Positions 47,345-58,286 of a stretch of 64,000 bases of DNA are shown here, piece by piece. Origin of the DNA: Trametopsis cervina (taxonomy: Eukaryota; Basidiomycota; Agaricomycetes; Polyporales; Irpicaceae). Every line of letters starts with the position of its first letter. Positions within the stretch are counted from its first letter, which is position 1. Under the pieces are notes generated by a model. That model was given only the letters and a program-made list of their open reading frames with translations, was not told the origin of the DNA and ran no database searches. The DNA is taken from the NCBI GenBank assembly GCA_022385755.1, contig MU278355.1:1199290-1263289 (forward strand). Reading direction: 5' to 3'. Position numbers and translations under genes: made by a program.

Positions 47345-48262
47345 GGTCTATTGCTTTCATGGCCTATGACGATGCGTTTCCCACCTATTCACTGTTTGTT
47401 TCACATACTTATTCTATAATTTCGTGCCACTAGTATACCAGGACAACACATGCTCCTATACACGACGAAATGTTAATCAGCTTTTCATTCGTTCTTCTGG
47501 AGATGTGTAGATTGATTTATTGCTCTGCCACATCACCAGCCATTGCGCAAGCTCCCGACGCTTGCACGATATTCACCATCGCAGCCACGGTGCCAACGAT
47601 GCATTCTAGGACCCAGTGTCACTCGTGAGCATCGACAATCAATGGCTGGTTAGCAACCAAACCATACCTTCCTTCCGTGCCAAGTTAAGTTTCTCTGTAA
47701 GTCCCGCATTCCGTTTCAAATTCGGTAATAACGAGATGGGTACATTCTCAAGCTGCGTTGGCCTCTGACCTCTGTACTACAGCTCACCTCCCTGAGATAT
47801 CGTGTGACTCACGCTTTGTAAATTACTCTGGGGCAATCAAATTCGAATGGGAATACGATTGCATTGACGGAGTAAATTACAACATACTATTTACAGTACA
47901 GTAGGTCCGGATCATTGCATCCCCGCGCAACTGATCGAGATGCTATTTGGTCGTATTTACTCTTGTGGTCCTCATACTCTGCTTTGCTGCGGCCTGAACA
48001 CCATCGCTGACGACCACTGCAGAAGTCAGGTCGCGGCGGTGTCCATCAGAAGCATAGAAACCATAGTAAGTTAATGGTTTCTCTGCTGTACGAAGTTCTG
48101 ACTAACAGATCGCGCTTCCCCCTACCAGATCCGATTGCACTATTCACGAACATGTATACTAAACTGGCAGAGACTGATACTCTCACGCAAAGGTATATCG
48201 CCATATCAATATCACTATCAATTATAAACTCATAGCTACCTAGTACGGGCCAACCGGTTGCC
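47345..48262. other. Intergenic and 5' leader of the GNAT-Mss4 gene
   Basis: 0.9 kb. No coding frame is supported in the first two thirds. The last 200 bp probably belongs to the 5' UTR of the next gene, with possible UTR introns (for example GTATATCG at 48192 with AG at 48236). Confidence 0.4.
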
Positions 48263-49521
48263 ATGGTATGTATCGAGCCTCACGTCTTACCTGAAGATTG
48301 ATACATTGATAATTGGGTTCAAGGCGCCGCTCCAGGTGACTTATGATTCAATAACCTTGTCGGAAGTACCGGCTGTACATGACATAGAGAACTCGAGTCT
48401 GTGCATCTGAACTCTGGACATCTCATCGAGTTTGACGAATATACCTATCGCAGGTTTTCCTCCTTCTGAAGCTGACTCAGCGCAGAAAATACAGTAAGTA
48501 ATTCTATGCTACGACTGGCGAACACTCTGGTGAATTTCATGTAGATATCGACAACAACACGCACCTGATTTATTTCTTGGTGCTTATGTCTCGACTTCGA
48601 ACGGCCGAAGGCTAATTGGCTATGCGTCCTCAACCCTCTCATCCTCTGACCATCTTACATTCGAATCACTGGAGGAACATGTACCATCTGGAACATTTGT
48701 ATGCGTTCAGGTCGTATGTGTAACAGAAGAATACCGTGGAAGAGGAGTGGCTTTAGCCCTACTGAAAGAGTACATCGCCCGTCTCGAAAAAGCTCGTTTG
48801 GGTGGCGCTCCATACACCGGTGTCGCGCTCATTGCACGAAAAGAGCACCGAAACTTGTTTGAACAAGCTGGTTTCCAAATCAGTGAGAAGAGCGAGGCCG
48901 TTGGTGTCTCGGATCCATGGTACCAGATGCAAAAGTCGTTCTCGCCGGCCTCGGAGTCTTCCCCCCAAACACAAACCCTCCCCCCTGGCATATGGGAGGC
49001 TCTACAACGCCCCTCATCTCGGAGAATACCTGTCGCACGCCTTCTCAACTCGTTCAAGAATGGAACAGACGATGTGATACAGAAGGAAGACGGGCTGGTA
49101 TACAACAAGCACGATTTACTCTGCCCTCGAAATGGATGCGGCAGCATTATCCTCAAGAACGGAGTCGCCGCGCTGGTGGAACGGGATAGTGTACAAATCG
49201 ATCCACCGAATGCTCAAAGTGGAAGCTCTCTGCTCCCCTCGTTGCCTCCTCCTGGCACCAACGTGAAGTGGTGGAAGGTCATGCCGAACGCCATGGCGTT
49301 TGAGAACGTTGGATTCTCCCGTGGTGTTTTACTCCCTGGTAAAATTCTCGTAGTTCCTGATCCCCGTGAATTCTTTATTGACTAACAGTTACGTCACAGG
49401 GATGTCAAAGCCTCTCAAGCTGCTGATTTGTGCTGAGTGTGATCTCGGACCACTAGGTTGGAGTGAGGAAGGGGGAAATGAATTTTGGCTCGCCATCGAC
49501 AGAGTGGGATATCGCGAGTAA
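48263..49521 (+). CDS. GNAT acetyltransferase fused to an Mss4-type Rab-binding domain
   Basis: Exons 48263-48265 (the ATG alone), 48324-48396, 48454-48493, 48545-49323 and 49400-49521 give 338 residues. Residues about 5-165 are an arylalkylamine-type GNAT domain: FPPSEADSAQKIQYRQQHAP, GYASSTLSSSDHLTFESLEE, VVCVTEEYRGRGVALALLKE with the acetyl-CoA loop RGRGVA at 103-108, then RNLFEQAGFQ. Residues about 225-338 are Mss4/DSS4-like: the first zinc pair LLCPRNGC, WWKVMPNAMAFENVGFSRG, and, after the last intron, the second pair ICAEC (Cys309 and Cys312), GPLGW and FWLAIDRV. Mss4 proteins are chaperone-like exchange factors for exocytic Rabs. Stopping at the unspliced TAA at 49383 would lose the second zinc pair, so the last exon is well supported. 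The fusion seems to be in one open frame. Confidence 0.85.
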
Positions 49522-52449
49522 AGAAGTAAAGGAGAGAAGTCATGTTGGATGCATCCCGCTATTCAGAAAACAATGTCGTGTGCCACAGAAGCCTTAGCAA
49601 TTGTGATCTGCCATTCTAAAAGCTTGGGCAGCAGGAGGCGTTGCCAGCCGATAGCGGGTACGTGGCAAGCTTTTTTTTATTCTGATATGTGCATCCTTGT
49701 TAAGATGCATAACCTGCCGGCATCACGCTCCGATAGAGGACTAAATTTAACCCACCGCTCACCCATGCAAATTAGCACTCGGATTGTACGATCTACCACG
49801 AGAACAAGCTGTATAGAGTTTCACGTAAGTCCACCGCCGTTCATTAAAAGTGGGACGATCGAGAAGGCTCACCTTCGCCTGCGCAAGATACCCTTGAAAT
49901 CCTGCAACAGGCCTGGCTATGTACACTTCGCAAATAATTTTTAGGGTCCCTGCGTGGATACCTTACACATGAACTATGCCAGAGCCAGAATGCTACGTCT
50001 TCATGATGGCACCAATCTACCCGTGCAAGCGGCAGAGCGTTAAGACTCAGACCAAACGGGACATAGTTAGCAGGGTGGACAGGTACCCGCTACAGAGCAA
50101 TCGTTCATAATTACTGGATCGCAATTGAAGCAAGATCTTTTCCTTATCATGGCTCTGTCGTCGTACACCACCTCACGCTCGACTCTAGGCCCCTGTTAAT
50201 AAGCAGGTTGGAAGGCGTTCGGCGCACAGTGAGTAGGTATCCAATGGCGGAGATATCAGATAGAGCAGGTATAGAGAGCGCGATCAAGTGGACTGGGTAA
50301 ATTTGTAGACGAAAGGACCTGCAGGCCGAGTGTGGCCATGGTCAGAGTTTGGCCTGCTGGTGCGTGTGGCAAAACGCGTGACGTAACGCGAGAAGTGACA
50401 GCTCCATTCTCACGGTAAGGCATTTCTGGTGGCAAGCTTGAAACTAGAAGATCGCCCTCAGAGCCGCCATACAAAAGTGTACGTTGGTTCTGTTATTGAA
50501 GTAGCGGAGTCTTGTTTAGCCCGCTAACATATCCGCCCAGTCTTAAACAGAGACCAATATTACTAAACGGACGTGGTCATGGCGTTGCCTTCGGGTTAGG
50601 CTAGCCTGCAATGACCTCCCTCCGTGCTTGGTGGTGGTGTCACACGGTCGCCTGACAGACATGCACACCTTAACCACGCGTTTCTTCCTTGCGAAAAGAT
50701 TTACAGTATATCAGCCTGACCGATTGGGCCGCCACAGCACAGCCCGTCTGACCTAGCTGGCCGAGGATGAGAGCATACGTGAGGAGAGTCTGCTTGCGTC
50801 CGATCAGCTTCCCACAATTCAGGCTCAGACGTATCAGCTTCAGTACTGTAGGACACTGAGGTCAGCGTACACGGGAGAACAAAATTATCCATCAAAGCCG
50901 TGTTGCTGTCCGGATGCGACAATCCAATGTAGAAGCGGGCAGCGCTGCGCCGTAGCCTGAGATTGATCGATCCGCGAAACTTTGCAAAGACGGTAGCAGT
51001 CTCCGAGTGGCTCACGTATATGTACAACAAACCGCGGAACCTGAAATCAATATTGGTCATGCTCAACGTACAATGAGCACGGAATCATTGATATGATGAG
51101 AACGAGTTGATGGTATTGAAGAGGAATCGCTACACACCTGTGCAATTAATTGGGGGTCCATTTGTTTCGGAAGTAACACAATGAGGAGTCCATACGGTGC
51201 CGATCACTGCCACAGATACACTCACTAACGAGAACTTCCCACTTAGGAGGAGAATCAATCAAGATAACCCGAGGAACTTCTCGCACTGCCGCGGAAAACG
51301 CCAGCCAGCAACGATGACCAATGACCCTCGGTTGTCCGAGATAAACATGCCTCGTTAACAGACGATCGTTCTACTTCCTTGTAGGACACACAACTCTGAC
51401 GTCGAGTGATCAAACTGGCTAGATGAAATTGACTGCAGCGTTGGACTCTTCGTCTAAGCCGGGTATGAAGTGTCAATCCTCGCCTCGAGGTAACGATAAG
51501 CGGTACAAAAAAGTTCTGGACGCGTCTATCCAGCAGTGGAAGGCAATAGCTATCGCCACAGCCGAGCAAGGTGTGTCAGAGTACTTGTGCTTTGTGCCAC
51601 TGAAGGAATCTATACATCGATGAAGGCCCGGCGACGAATATAGAATTAATGGAGGTCCTGGGAATCGGGTGTGAAAGTCTTGCGACGGATGTGGCAGCGG
51701 TGTATGCTGGACGGATCTTGATACCGACACTCATGTAGTTCGTCTCGTTCGGGACGATTATCGATGCCTCGCGTTGTGCCAGCCAGCTCCAATCAGGGCA
51801 TGCAGAGGATACGGGCGCGACGGTGCAATGTGCATGGGGCCGGCCACCCGAAAGCGGAACGGAAGGACTGAGCGATACATACTAGCTTGCCACCGGACTC
51901 CATGGAGAAGCGCTTGCAATGCAGACTATAGCGTCATAAGCTTTAGAGACCAGGGTGGGTGAAGCCCAGATTGCCTTAACCCGAGAGGCTTCTCGATGAC
52001 CTGCGATCGTCCTCCGAGAGAACGATAACAGGAGTGAGGGCATGGTCGTCTCCATAGATGCCTAGATACATTGGGTAAGGTTCATGGAGATGAATGGCGC
52101 GGCCGTATTTGGGACCGGTGTTTCAATTTCGGCCTTGAATATGCGGAGAACACCCCTTTCTGAAAGGGAACCTCTTGGCGTGGTATGGAAGCTTTTGAAA
52201 CATCCGTGTTGAGACTGCGCAAGTCAGGAATTGGAGGCACTCACAGGTCGTCAAGACTGCGATCAAGACACTAACAGGGGCTTGGGAATGGTTGGAACTC
52301 GTCGCGTCCATCGCCATATTGTACACACAGACACGACACATGTCCTAGTATGCGCAATGGGTGTATGAATCATATACATAGGAGCGACTTGCGGTAATTG
52401 TTGAAGATCCAATCGGCAGATATAGGAGTGGTTTTTGCCGTCGAGGGTG
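49522..52449. other. Gene-poor stretch before the transposon island
   Basis: About 2.9 kb. Several open frames of 60-120 codons on the minus strand (for example 51066-50701) have splice-like edges but no recognisable domain and no chain of exons that I could join. No repeat or RNA gene recognised. It may hold decayed genes. Confidence 0.35.
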
Positions 52450-52838
52450 TTATGGCCGTAGGTAACATGTGAAATGGAAGGTCGAACAAAGCGAGCGTGT
52501 CTGACAAACGTTTCTAGATCTATGTGCTCGGCGATGAGATAATGTGACCTTGAATAATAACGTATCGTGAGAAGTATCAGCGGCGTTACGGGCCTGATAC
52601 CCACACCCCTGCACGCCGGTGCTCATGCTCACCTGCGTCAAAACTACGCCACAGCTGTATATGAGCGTTCGCCCATTCTCACTCTCGAGGATGGAACGCA
52701 GCGACAAGGGTGTGGGAGCAGTGGCGTCACACGCCTTGAGCCCACTGGGCAAGGTCCGCGAGATGAATTCATTCCTCACGTATGCGCATACAGACTGCCT
52801 GTATTCGATCGTGATCTGCTGCGTGTTCTTCATTTCAG
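52450..52838 (-). CDS. Possible exons of an unrecognised or decayed gene
   Basis: Not recognised. Segment 52838-52633 reads smoothly from a good acceptor (CTTAG) to a good donor (CAG|GTGAGC): EMKNTQQITIEYRQSVCAYV, TLPSGLKACDATAPTPLSL, ESENGRTLIYSCGVVLTQ. An 84-nt intron with CTGAT branch site and CAAG acceptor could join it to 52548-52450, ending at a TAA. Codons look natural, but the upstream exon that should supply the start could not be joined without a stop, and downstream open frames do not fit. It could be a live gene with a structure I failed to solve, or a pseudogene at the transposon border. Confidence 0.3.
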
Positions 52839-53842
52839 CTAAGCGTTTACATAGTGGATGAGGTGAATGTCCCTCATACGTACCGTTGTAGACCACATTC
52901 TCCCAGCAGTTCGTTCATGACGTGACGTATTGAGGCGCTGACCGCAAACACTACGTCTTGGGTCACAGTACAATCAGCTGTGTTACGTCTCTGTGGCCGG
53001 TGGGTGTACAGTATGTTACACATGAGAGTTTGTTTGATGCCGTCGTGGAGGACGCGGAAGCAGAAACGTAGCCAATTAAGGCTGGCAGGGGAGGAACCAC
53101 CACCATCCAAAAAGCCTAAAAAGCTTTAGGGACTGATTCCCCCTAAAAAAAGAGACTGTGGATACTCTCCACTAGTCTAGATATGCACAAAGTGCTATCA
53201 GAAGGTCAAAAAAGACCTAGGGGTTCCTCCAAGTCGTCTCTCCATAGCAGAGGACGACGATGCCAAAGAACAGACTTAAAGTCCTGTTACTTTCATAACC
53301 GCATCCACTCGACGCACCACAGGAGTCGTTGTAACAGCCTACACCCCCTAATATGACCCCATACCATGATCCACCCAGAAACCAGCCTGCAACGTCTACC
53401 GACGACGACAGGCACCTAAGACGAGAACAACATCCCGACGAACTAACCCTAACCCGAAACTAGAGCAGAATAAAAATGAACTCGTACGATAAATCCAACA
53501 ACATTACTAAGACCGAAGTAAGCCGCAACGGCAACACGGCACAACGGCACAACGCACGCCGAAAAATCACATGACTAAGTAACGAATCCTCCGCTGCACT
53601 TCCTGAAGGTCCCTAAACGGGACAGGGAACCCACAAGCGACCAACCTCGCCGCCCTCGCATTGACTGAGCAAAACACACAAATACTTAAGCTGCCTCCAA
53701 CCACTAAGATGACTGACTCAAATCCACAACACAAGGACAAAGTGCTGATAGTAACGTAAGCCCACACCACATAGACGCTACATTACCACACATCTGTCCG
53801 GCCAGGAGACAGTCGGCAAAAATAAGCGAGATAACGACAACA

Positions 53843-53849
53843 TATAAAA
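53843..53849 (+). promoter_or_regulatory. TATA box of the first cassette gene
   Basis: TATAAAA, 135 bp upstream of the start codon. Confidence 0.5.
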
Positions 53850-53983
53850 CACCCCTTGCCATGCGCGAGAGGAATAAAACACTCCCTTCCACCCACTCTT
53901 GGTCTCACAAGACCACCATCCAAATCGTATCCCCAAAAACATCAAACGTAAACCAATCTCATTCCACCTTTTCCTCAACGACC

Positions 53984-54738
53984 ATGTCCCAGCAACCGTA
54001 TCACCTCTACATGGCCCCACCTGTCCCAGCCCTCCTTGCGCTGGCCCAGGCTCTCCCAACAACCCCTCCACCCTCGCCAGCTTTCTCTGAGCAAACCACA
54101 AGCGAGTTCCATTATCCAACGGGGCAGCCATATGAAATGCCTGGGAACCATCCCTACATCTATAACAACGGAAACCTCCCATATCCCCCACGTAAGCTTA
54201 AAAATATTTCCGAACCACTCCACACTAACCTCTCCGAAAATCAGAGGCGACCATGAACGCAGGAGGGAACGAAGTACCAGACCGCACGAAGACAGAAAGA
54301 GCGCCTGAGCTAACTGTCATCCACATCCCAGCGTGGGAAGAGATCGCCGATTTTCCCATCATCACGGTCAGAAACTTTGAATCACGCCCATTCCACTCCA
54401 GGCTCCTCACCTTCTTCGTTGCCTTCAAACCGGAAGCGCCTCTCCGCTCAAAATCCATGATCAAAGTCCGAAATGACGCAAACTACATGGTCGACTTCCC
54501 CTTCCGATTGGCCCACGTAGCCGGCTTCCTCCTCGACCACGTCGCCTTCTGGGCTGTCCAGTGTAATGGCGCTGGCAATGCCGCGTTTCTCCTACTCATT
54601 AACCGACAGTGGACCCACCTCAACCCTGAGGAATCCTACGCACAATCCCTACTAGGTCACCGACTTTTCGACATCACCTCGCTGCGAGATCCCAACATGC
54701 CATCTCGTCGTGAACTCGAAGAACAAGTCGTCTGGTAA
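53984..54738 (+). CDS. Cassette gene A, unknown function
   Basis: Not recognised. Two exons, 53984-54191 and 54245-54738, join in phase (donor GTAAGC, acceptor TCAG) to give 233 residues. The first 80 residues are Pro/Thr/Ser/Tyr-rich and probably disordered. From about 95 on there is a compact folded-looking domain: PELTVIHIPAWEEIADFP, NFESRPFHSRLLTFFVAFKP, FRLAHVAGFLLDHVAFWAVQ and GAGNAAFLLLINRQWTHLN. No catalytic signature, zinc site or membrane helix is evident. Exon 2 contains an ATG three codons after the junction, so an unspliced transcript would still make the domain. A run of ten T follows the stop closely. It sits in the A/C-rich transposon island and is probably element-borne, possibly a capsid- or adaptor-like protein. 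Confidence 0.6.
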
Positions 54739-55514
54739 ACGGAGCGAAAAAGGAACGGATGAGGAATAGGGAGGAATATTATAGACTAGTTTTTTTTTTC
54801 CTTGTTGTCCCCAAACTTGCCTATGCGTAACTAATGTCTACCATGCTATAACATGCACACTGCCCGAAAGTACGAACCCCCAAAATACAACCGTGAGAAC
54901 AAAGGAAAAACGAGCGCTACTCCTTCAAGAAACACTACCATGACCACAACTTCAACCAGCCTGAGAACGGAGAAGAACCGTCATCACGACTTACCTCAAC
55001 ACCGATGGACAACACTGCCTTATTCCAAAACACGCACCCCGAAGAAACCTCTATCACCCATCCGACCACCGAAACCCGACCTATCCCGTTCCTTACGACC
55101 TAGAAACACATGTTGTAACGGGCACAACACACCACGCACACGAAAATGACACCCTGAAACAACGGCAAACCGAAAAATCCCACATTCGTGAGCACCACTA
55201 CAAACGCCTATGCCGACACAGACCCTGAATAGAGACACTAAACTAAATTCAAACCACATTTCCCCCACACAGACCGCTCACAAAATCCCCAAAACGACGA
55301 CCTGAACGTCGGGAATCACGACCAGCAAAACGCACACGGAAACATGCCATAAGCAGTCTCGCGACGGGAACATGACCGACCCAACACCATCGCCGATGCC
55401 GACAGGAAAAACTCGGAAAGTAACGCAGGAGCAGATATAAAAGACAGCACCGTGAACTGGACCAGAACATCGACTCTAAGACTAGAACATCCAGTACTAC
55501 TCAGCAAACTAAAC
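54739..55514. other. Spacer between cassette genes A and B
   Basis: 0.78 kb, still A/C-rich on the plus strand. A 98-codon frame at 54853-55149 is basic and low in hydrophobic residues, likely a composition artefact. TATAAAA at 55437-55443, 72 bp before gene B's start, is the likely promoter. Confidence 0.4.
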
Positions 55515-57503
55515 ATGTCCTCCCCGCCAACCCACTCTGTTTGGAACTCTCCTCCGAAAGGCACCCAAGTCGAACTCGACGACACGGAATTTCCCCTCCT
55601 GGCCGCACCTTGGTCGACTCCGAAAACCCCGAGTCGTTCTCGTCCCCCTCGTGAAGATTCCGACCAGGGAAGCAGTGATGTAGAAATGGACCCCAAGTCG
55701 CCAACCCCCCTCAGCGAAGAAAGCGAACGCCTTCCCACTGTCGCAGGCATCCTTTCGAGTTATAACTCCTTCAATGTCCTTAAGAACATGAAGGACTATA
55801 ACAACATGCCGGGAGTATCTGCAAGCATGCACGCTATTGATCGGACGAAAGAGGTATGAACCCCCACCTCCCACTAAGTCATGAATCCCCTTCTAAAATG
55901 ACACTGACAGGCCCAGAACGGAGAGATGAGCACGGACTCCCGAGCCCTAGAGGATACATTAGCGAGAAACGCCTTGACCTCGGAGAGGAAACGGAAGGCA
56001 GCGGACAGGACGGCCAAAACACCTTCTCCTGCCAGAGAAACGCGTGCCAGACGCCGACGTTCGGCCTCCCCGGTTCGACGCCCACGCCCAACTCAGACTG
56101 AGCCACGGCTTGAAGTATCGGAACCAACGATCCAGCCCAACCTCAACTCCGATTCTCCGACCCCACCGCGCGGACGTAACCGAGTAAGAATCCCGATGAT
56201 TAGACCTCTACGACGCATAATCATTACGCCAAATACGGCTTACCCCTCTCAACCTATTTACCAGCGATCTGCCTCCCCTGCGGAAGAACTGAGCATTCCC
56301 AATATCTTCCCGGAAGAAGAACAACCGCAAGACGAAGCGATGAACGAGGAAACGGCACACCGATCCCCCACTCCCCTCCCAGTCAACAACCTACACGAAC
56401 AACTGCCGCAACCAATGGTTGTCGACGAACCTCCTCCACCAACAGGAGAAATCATCGCACAACCCCATATCCCCTTGAGAGCGCAACACGGGAAACTCTC
56501 CTATGTTTACCCCCTTGATACCTGGGAGGAACCGAGAGGGAAGGATCCGCATTGTTGGTACGACAACCTCACAACAGTTCAGCAAGTTGCATGGACCGCT
56601 CTCAAGGATCCAGCCGTTCTGGTCAGAATAGCGTACGAAGGGTGTCCGACGACGAACAATGCGGAAGAAAGAATGGTACTTATAGAATCAATCCTCAACA
56701 ACATCCTCGACCACCCGCCCAACCTCACGGTAACCGCCCCAGCCCCCCTTCGCCCCCCTAAAACGCCACACGACCCACCTTTCTCCTACCTGGTACAAGG
56801 AATAGACGCGGTAGAACAGGCGATCCTAGAGGACCTTCGATGCATCTCGACCGACCAAGGCACGATTTTCATCACCCCGAAAAATGCAAGAATCGACACG
56901 TACCTCCTTAGCATCACCGGATTCCGAAAACCCCGTTTTCATATCATTCGACAACACATAAACAACGCCTTCGACAAATGCGGTCTGAACGGATCAATAA
57001 GATCGCTAGTATCTGGCCATCCGACCCTCAGTCTCCTCCCCCCGGATGTCGCCTGCCAACAAATCAGGGACTCATTGAAGATCAAGCTTATGGCGGTCGA
57101 ACAAAGCAACCATACCACACGTAACATCGCCCACATCTTCATGGACCCACCAACAACGGATCCAGTCCTATGGAGAGACTTCAGGAATACGGCAACGCAA
57201 GCTGACTTCACTGAACCATTGCTAAGTATGTCCATTGAACTCTGGAAGACGTGGAGATGCACGATATGCAACAGTCTCCTCCACCCTCCCGAACTTTGCC
57301 CTATCCTCACTGAACCAGGATGGATCATACCTCCCAACGTCCCCCCCCATGTTGGTCAGCAACCCCAAGGGCCTCCGCAGGAAGTTCTCCCCCCTACAGC
57401 CTACAGCACAGTCCCGCTCCCACAAGCAACGAGAGGAAGAGGCACAGGTCGTGGACGAGGCTCGGATAGAGGCAGAGGTGGCTACCGCGGACGCGGATGG
57501 TAA
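55515..57503 (+). CDS. Cassette gene B: CCHC zinc-knuckle, RGG-tailed protein (Gag-like)
   Basis: Exons 55515-55853 and 55911-57503 join in phase (GAG|GTATGA ... GACAG|GCC) to give 643 residues. The N-terminal half is Pro/Ser/Arg-rich with acidic patches (disordered). A folded middle part (about 310-560) includes HCWYDNLTTVQQVAWTALKD, YLVQGIDAVEQAILEDLRCI and LLSITGFRKPRFHII. Near the C-terminus is CTICNSLLHPPELC, an exact C-x2-C-x4-H-x4-C knuckle, followed by a Gln/Pro spacer and a terminal RGG repeat (GRGTGRGRGSDRGRGGYRGR). This combination indicates binding to single-stranded nucleic acid and resembles retroelement Gag or LINE ORF1 nucleocapsid ends. No protease or polymerase follows it in frame. 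As in gene A, an internal ATG lies just after the intron. Host gene of transposon origin is an alternative. Confidence 0.65.
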
Positions 57504-58076
57504 ATGACAGTAGCTACAATATTCAGTACCTTACTATAAGCATACGATGCGAACTAAATCACGTTTGAGCATAAGACACATGGAAACACGACCCCCCTAA
57601 GAAACAAACACCACGATCAATTGACCGGCAGAGCCCAAATATACTAACCGATTTCACCGTCGGGATAGGAAAGCTTTGCATACACGGTCGCGGAGATGGG
57701 TACCCCGCTGAGCATAGACGAATAGGCCCAGACTGAACGTCGACTATACGTCAAATGCAACCACCCTCACGGTGGCCTACCAGCCGTATGACCACCGGAC
57801 ATCGCCTTTTCAGGCCGGCTGCCCAAACCCACAAACCACGAAGCTTTTAACAACACTACGGATGACACCAACGGCACGGCAAACTACCTCTCTGAGACCC
57901 GAGACGGTGGGATTCTGCCCGTCGAAACCCCCGTTAATGACGGACACAGAGAGATCGGAGACGGGCAATGTAAGGGAGACGTCAGTGACCGCTCACAGGA
58001 CTGAGCCGAGTTCCGGGGATATGGACTAATCGTAGATCTGATGCAACTGTATAGTTAATGATGTGATGATAATACT

Positions 58077-58099
58077 GGAGATCTCTGTAGGAGATCTCC
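58077..58099 (+). other. Perfect hairpin in the retrotransposon leader
   Basis: GGAGATCTC - TGTAG - GAGATCTCC: a 9-bp perfect stem with a 5-nt loop, followed by a short T-rich run. Could be part of an LTR polyadenylation structure or a leader element. Confidence 0.7.
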
Positions 58100-58133
58100 A
58101 TCTTTTACCTTACTCTTGTATAACCTGTAGGTT

Positions 58134-58147
58134 CCGAATATATTCGG
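58134..58147 (+). other. 14-bp perfect palindrome
   Basis: CCGAATATATTCGG reads the same on both strands. It lies 34 bp after the hairpin at 58077. Confidence 0.8.
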
Positions 58148-58205
58148 TCAAACTTACCGGCGCAGGACTGTAAGCATCCAAGATCAACATCTTACACTTT
58201 TTTAA

Positions 58206-58219
58206 GTTCTCGAAAGAAC
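58206..58219 (+). other. Small hairpin before gag
   Basis: GTTCT - CGAA - AGAAC: 5-bp stem with a 4-nt loop, about 70 bp before the gag start codon. Confidence 0.6.
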
Positions 58220-58286
58220 GAACCTACACGGCGCGCGCGCAAACGCCGGACGAACTACTCACCGCTCAATCAACCGCTCAAGCATC

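Larger units (their letters stand above)
53110..57503 (+). mobile_element. Putative uncharacterised element or cassette with two spliced genes, the second with a CCHC knuckle
   Basis: Base composition changes sharply near 53110: on the plus strand the DNA becomes rich in A and C and poor in G and T (for example 45 of 60 bases at 53401-53460 are A or C). The segment holds two genes in the same direction, each with a TATA box, a Pro/Ser-rich first exon and one small intron just upstream of an internal ATG. The second ends in a retroviral-type zinc knuckle. An inverted repeat TTTAGGG/CCCTAAA lies at 53125-53147 near the left edge. No reverse transcriptase, integrase or transposase is seen inside, so the class is unknown; ends are not defined. 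Confidence 0.4.
57504..58286 (+). other. Retrotransposon 5' region: probable LTR and gag leader
   Basis: 0.78 kb without a coding frame worth keeping. It contains three near-perfect hairpin sequences just before gag. No obvious tRNA primer-binding site beginning TGG next to a CA-ended repeat could be picked out, so LTR end and primer are undetermined. Confidence 0.4.

Noticed and set aside
57504..58286. Attempt to define the 5' LTR by TG...CA ends and a tRNA primer-binding site
   Set aside because: No convincing pair of ends or TGG-type site without the 3' LTR for comparison, so not reported as a feature.
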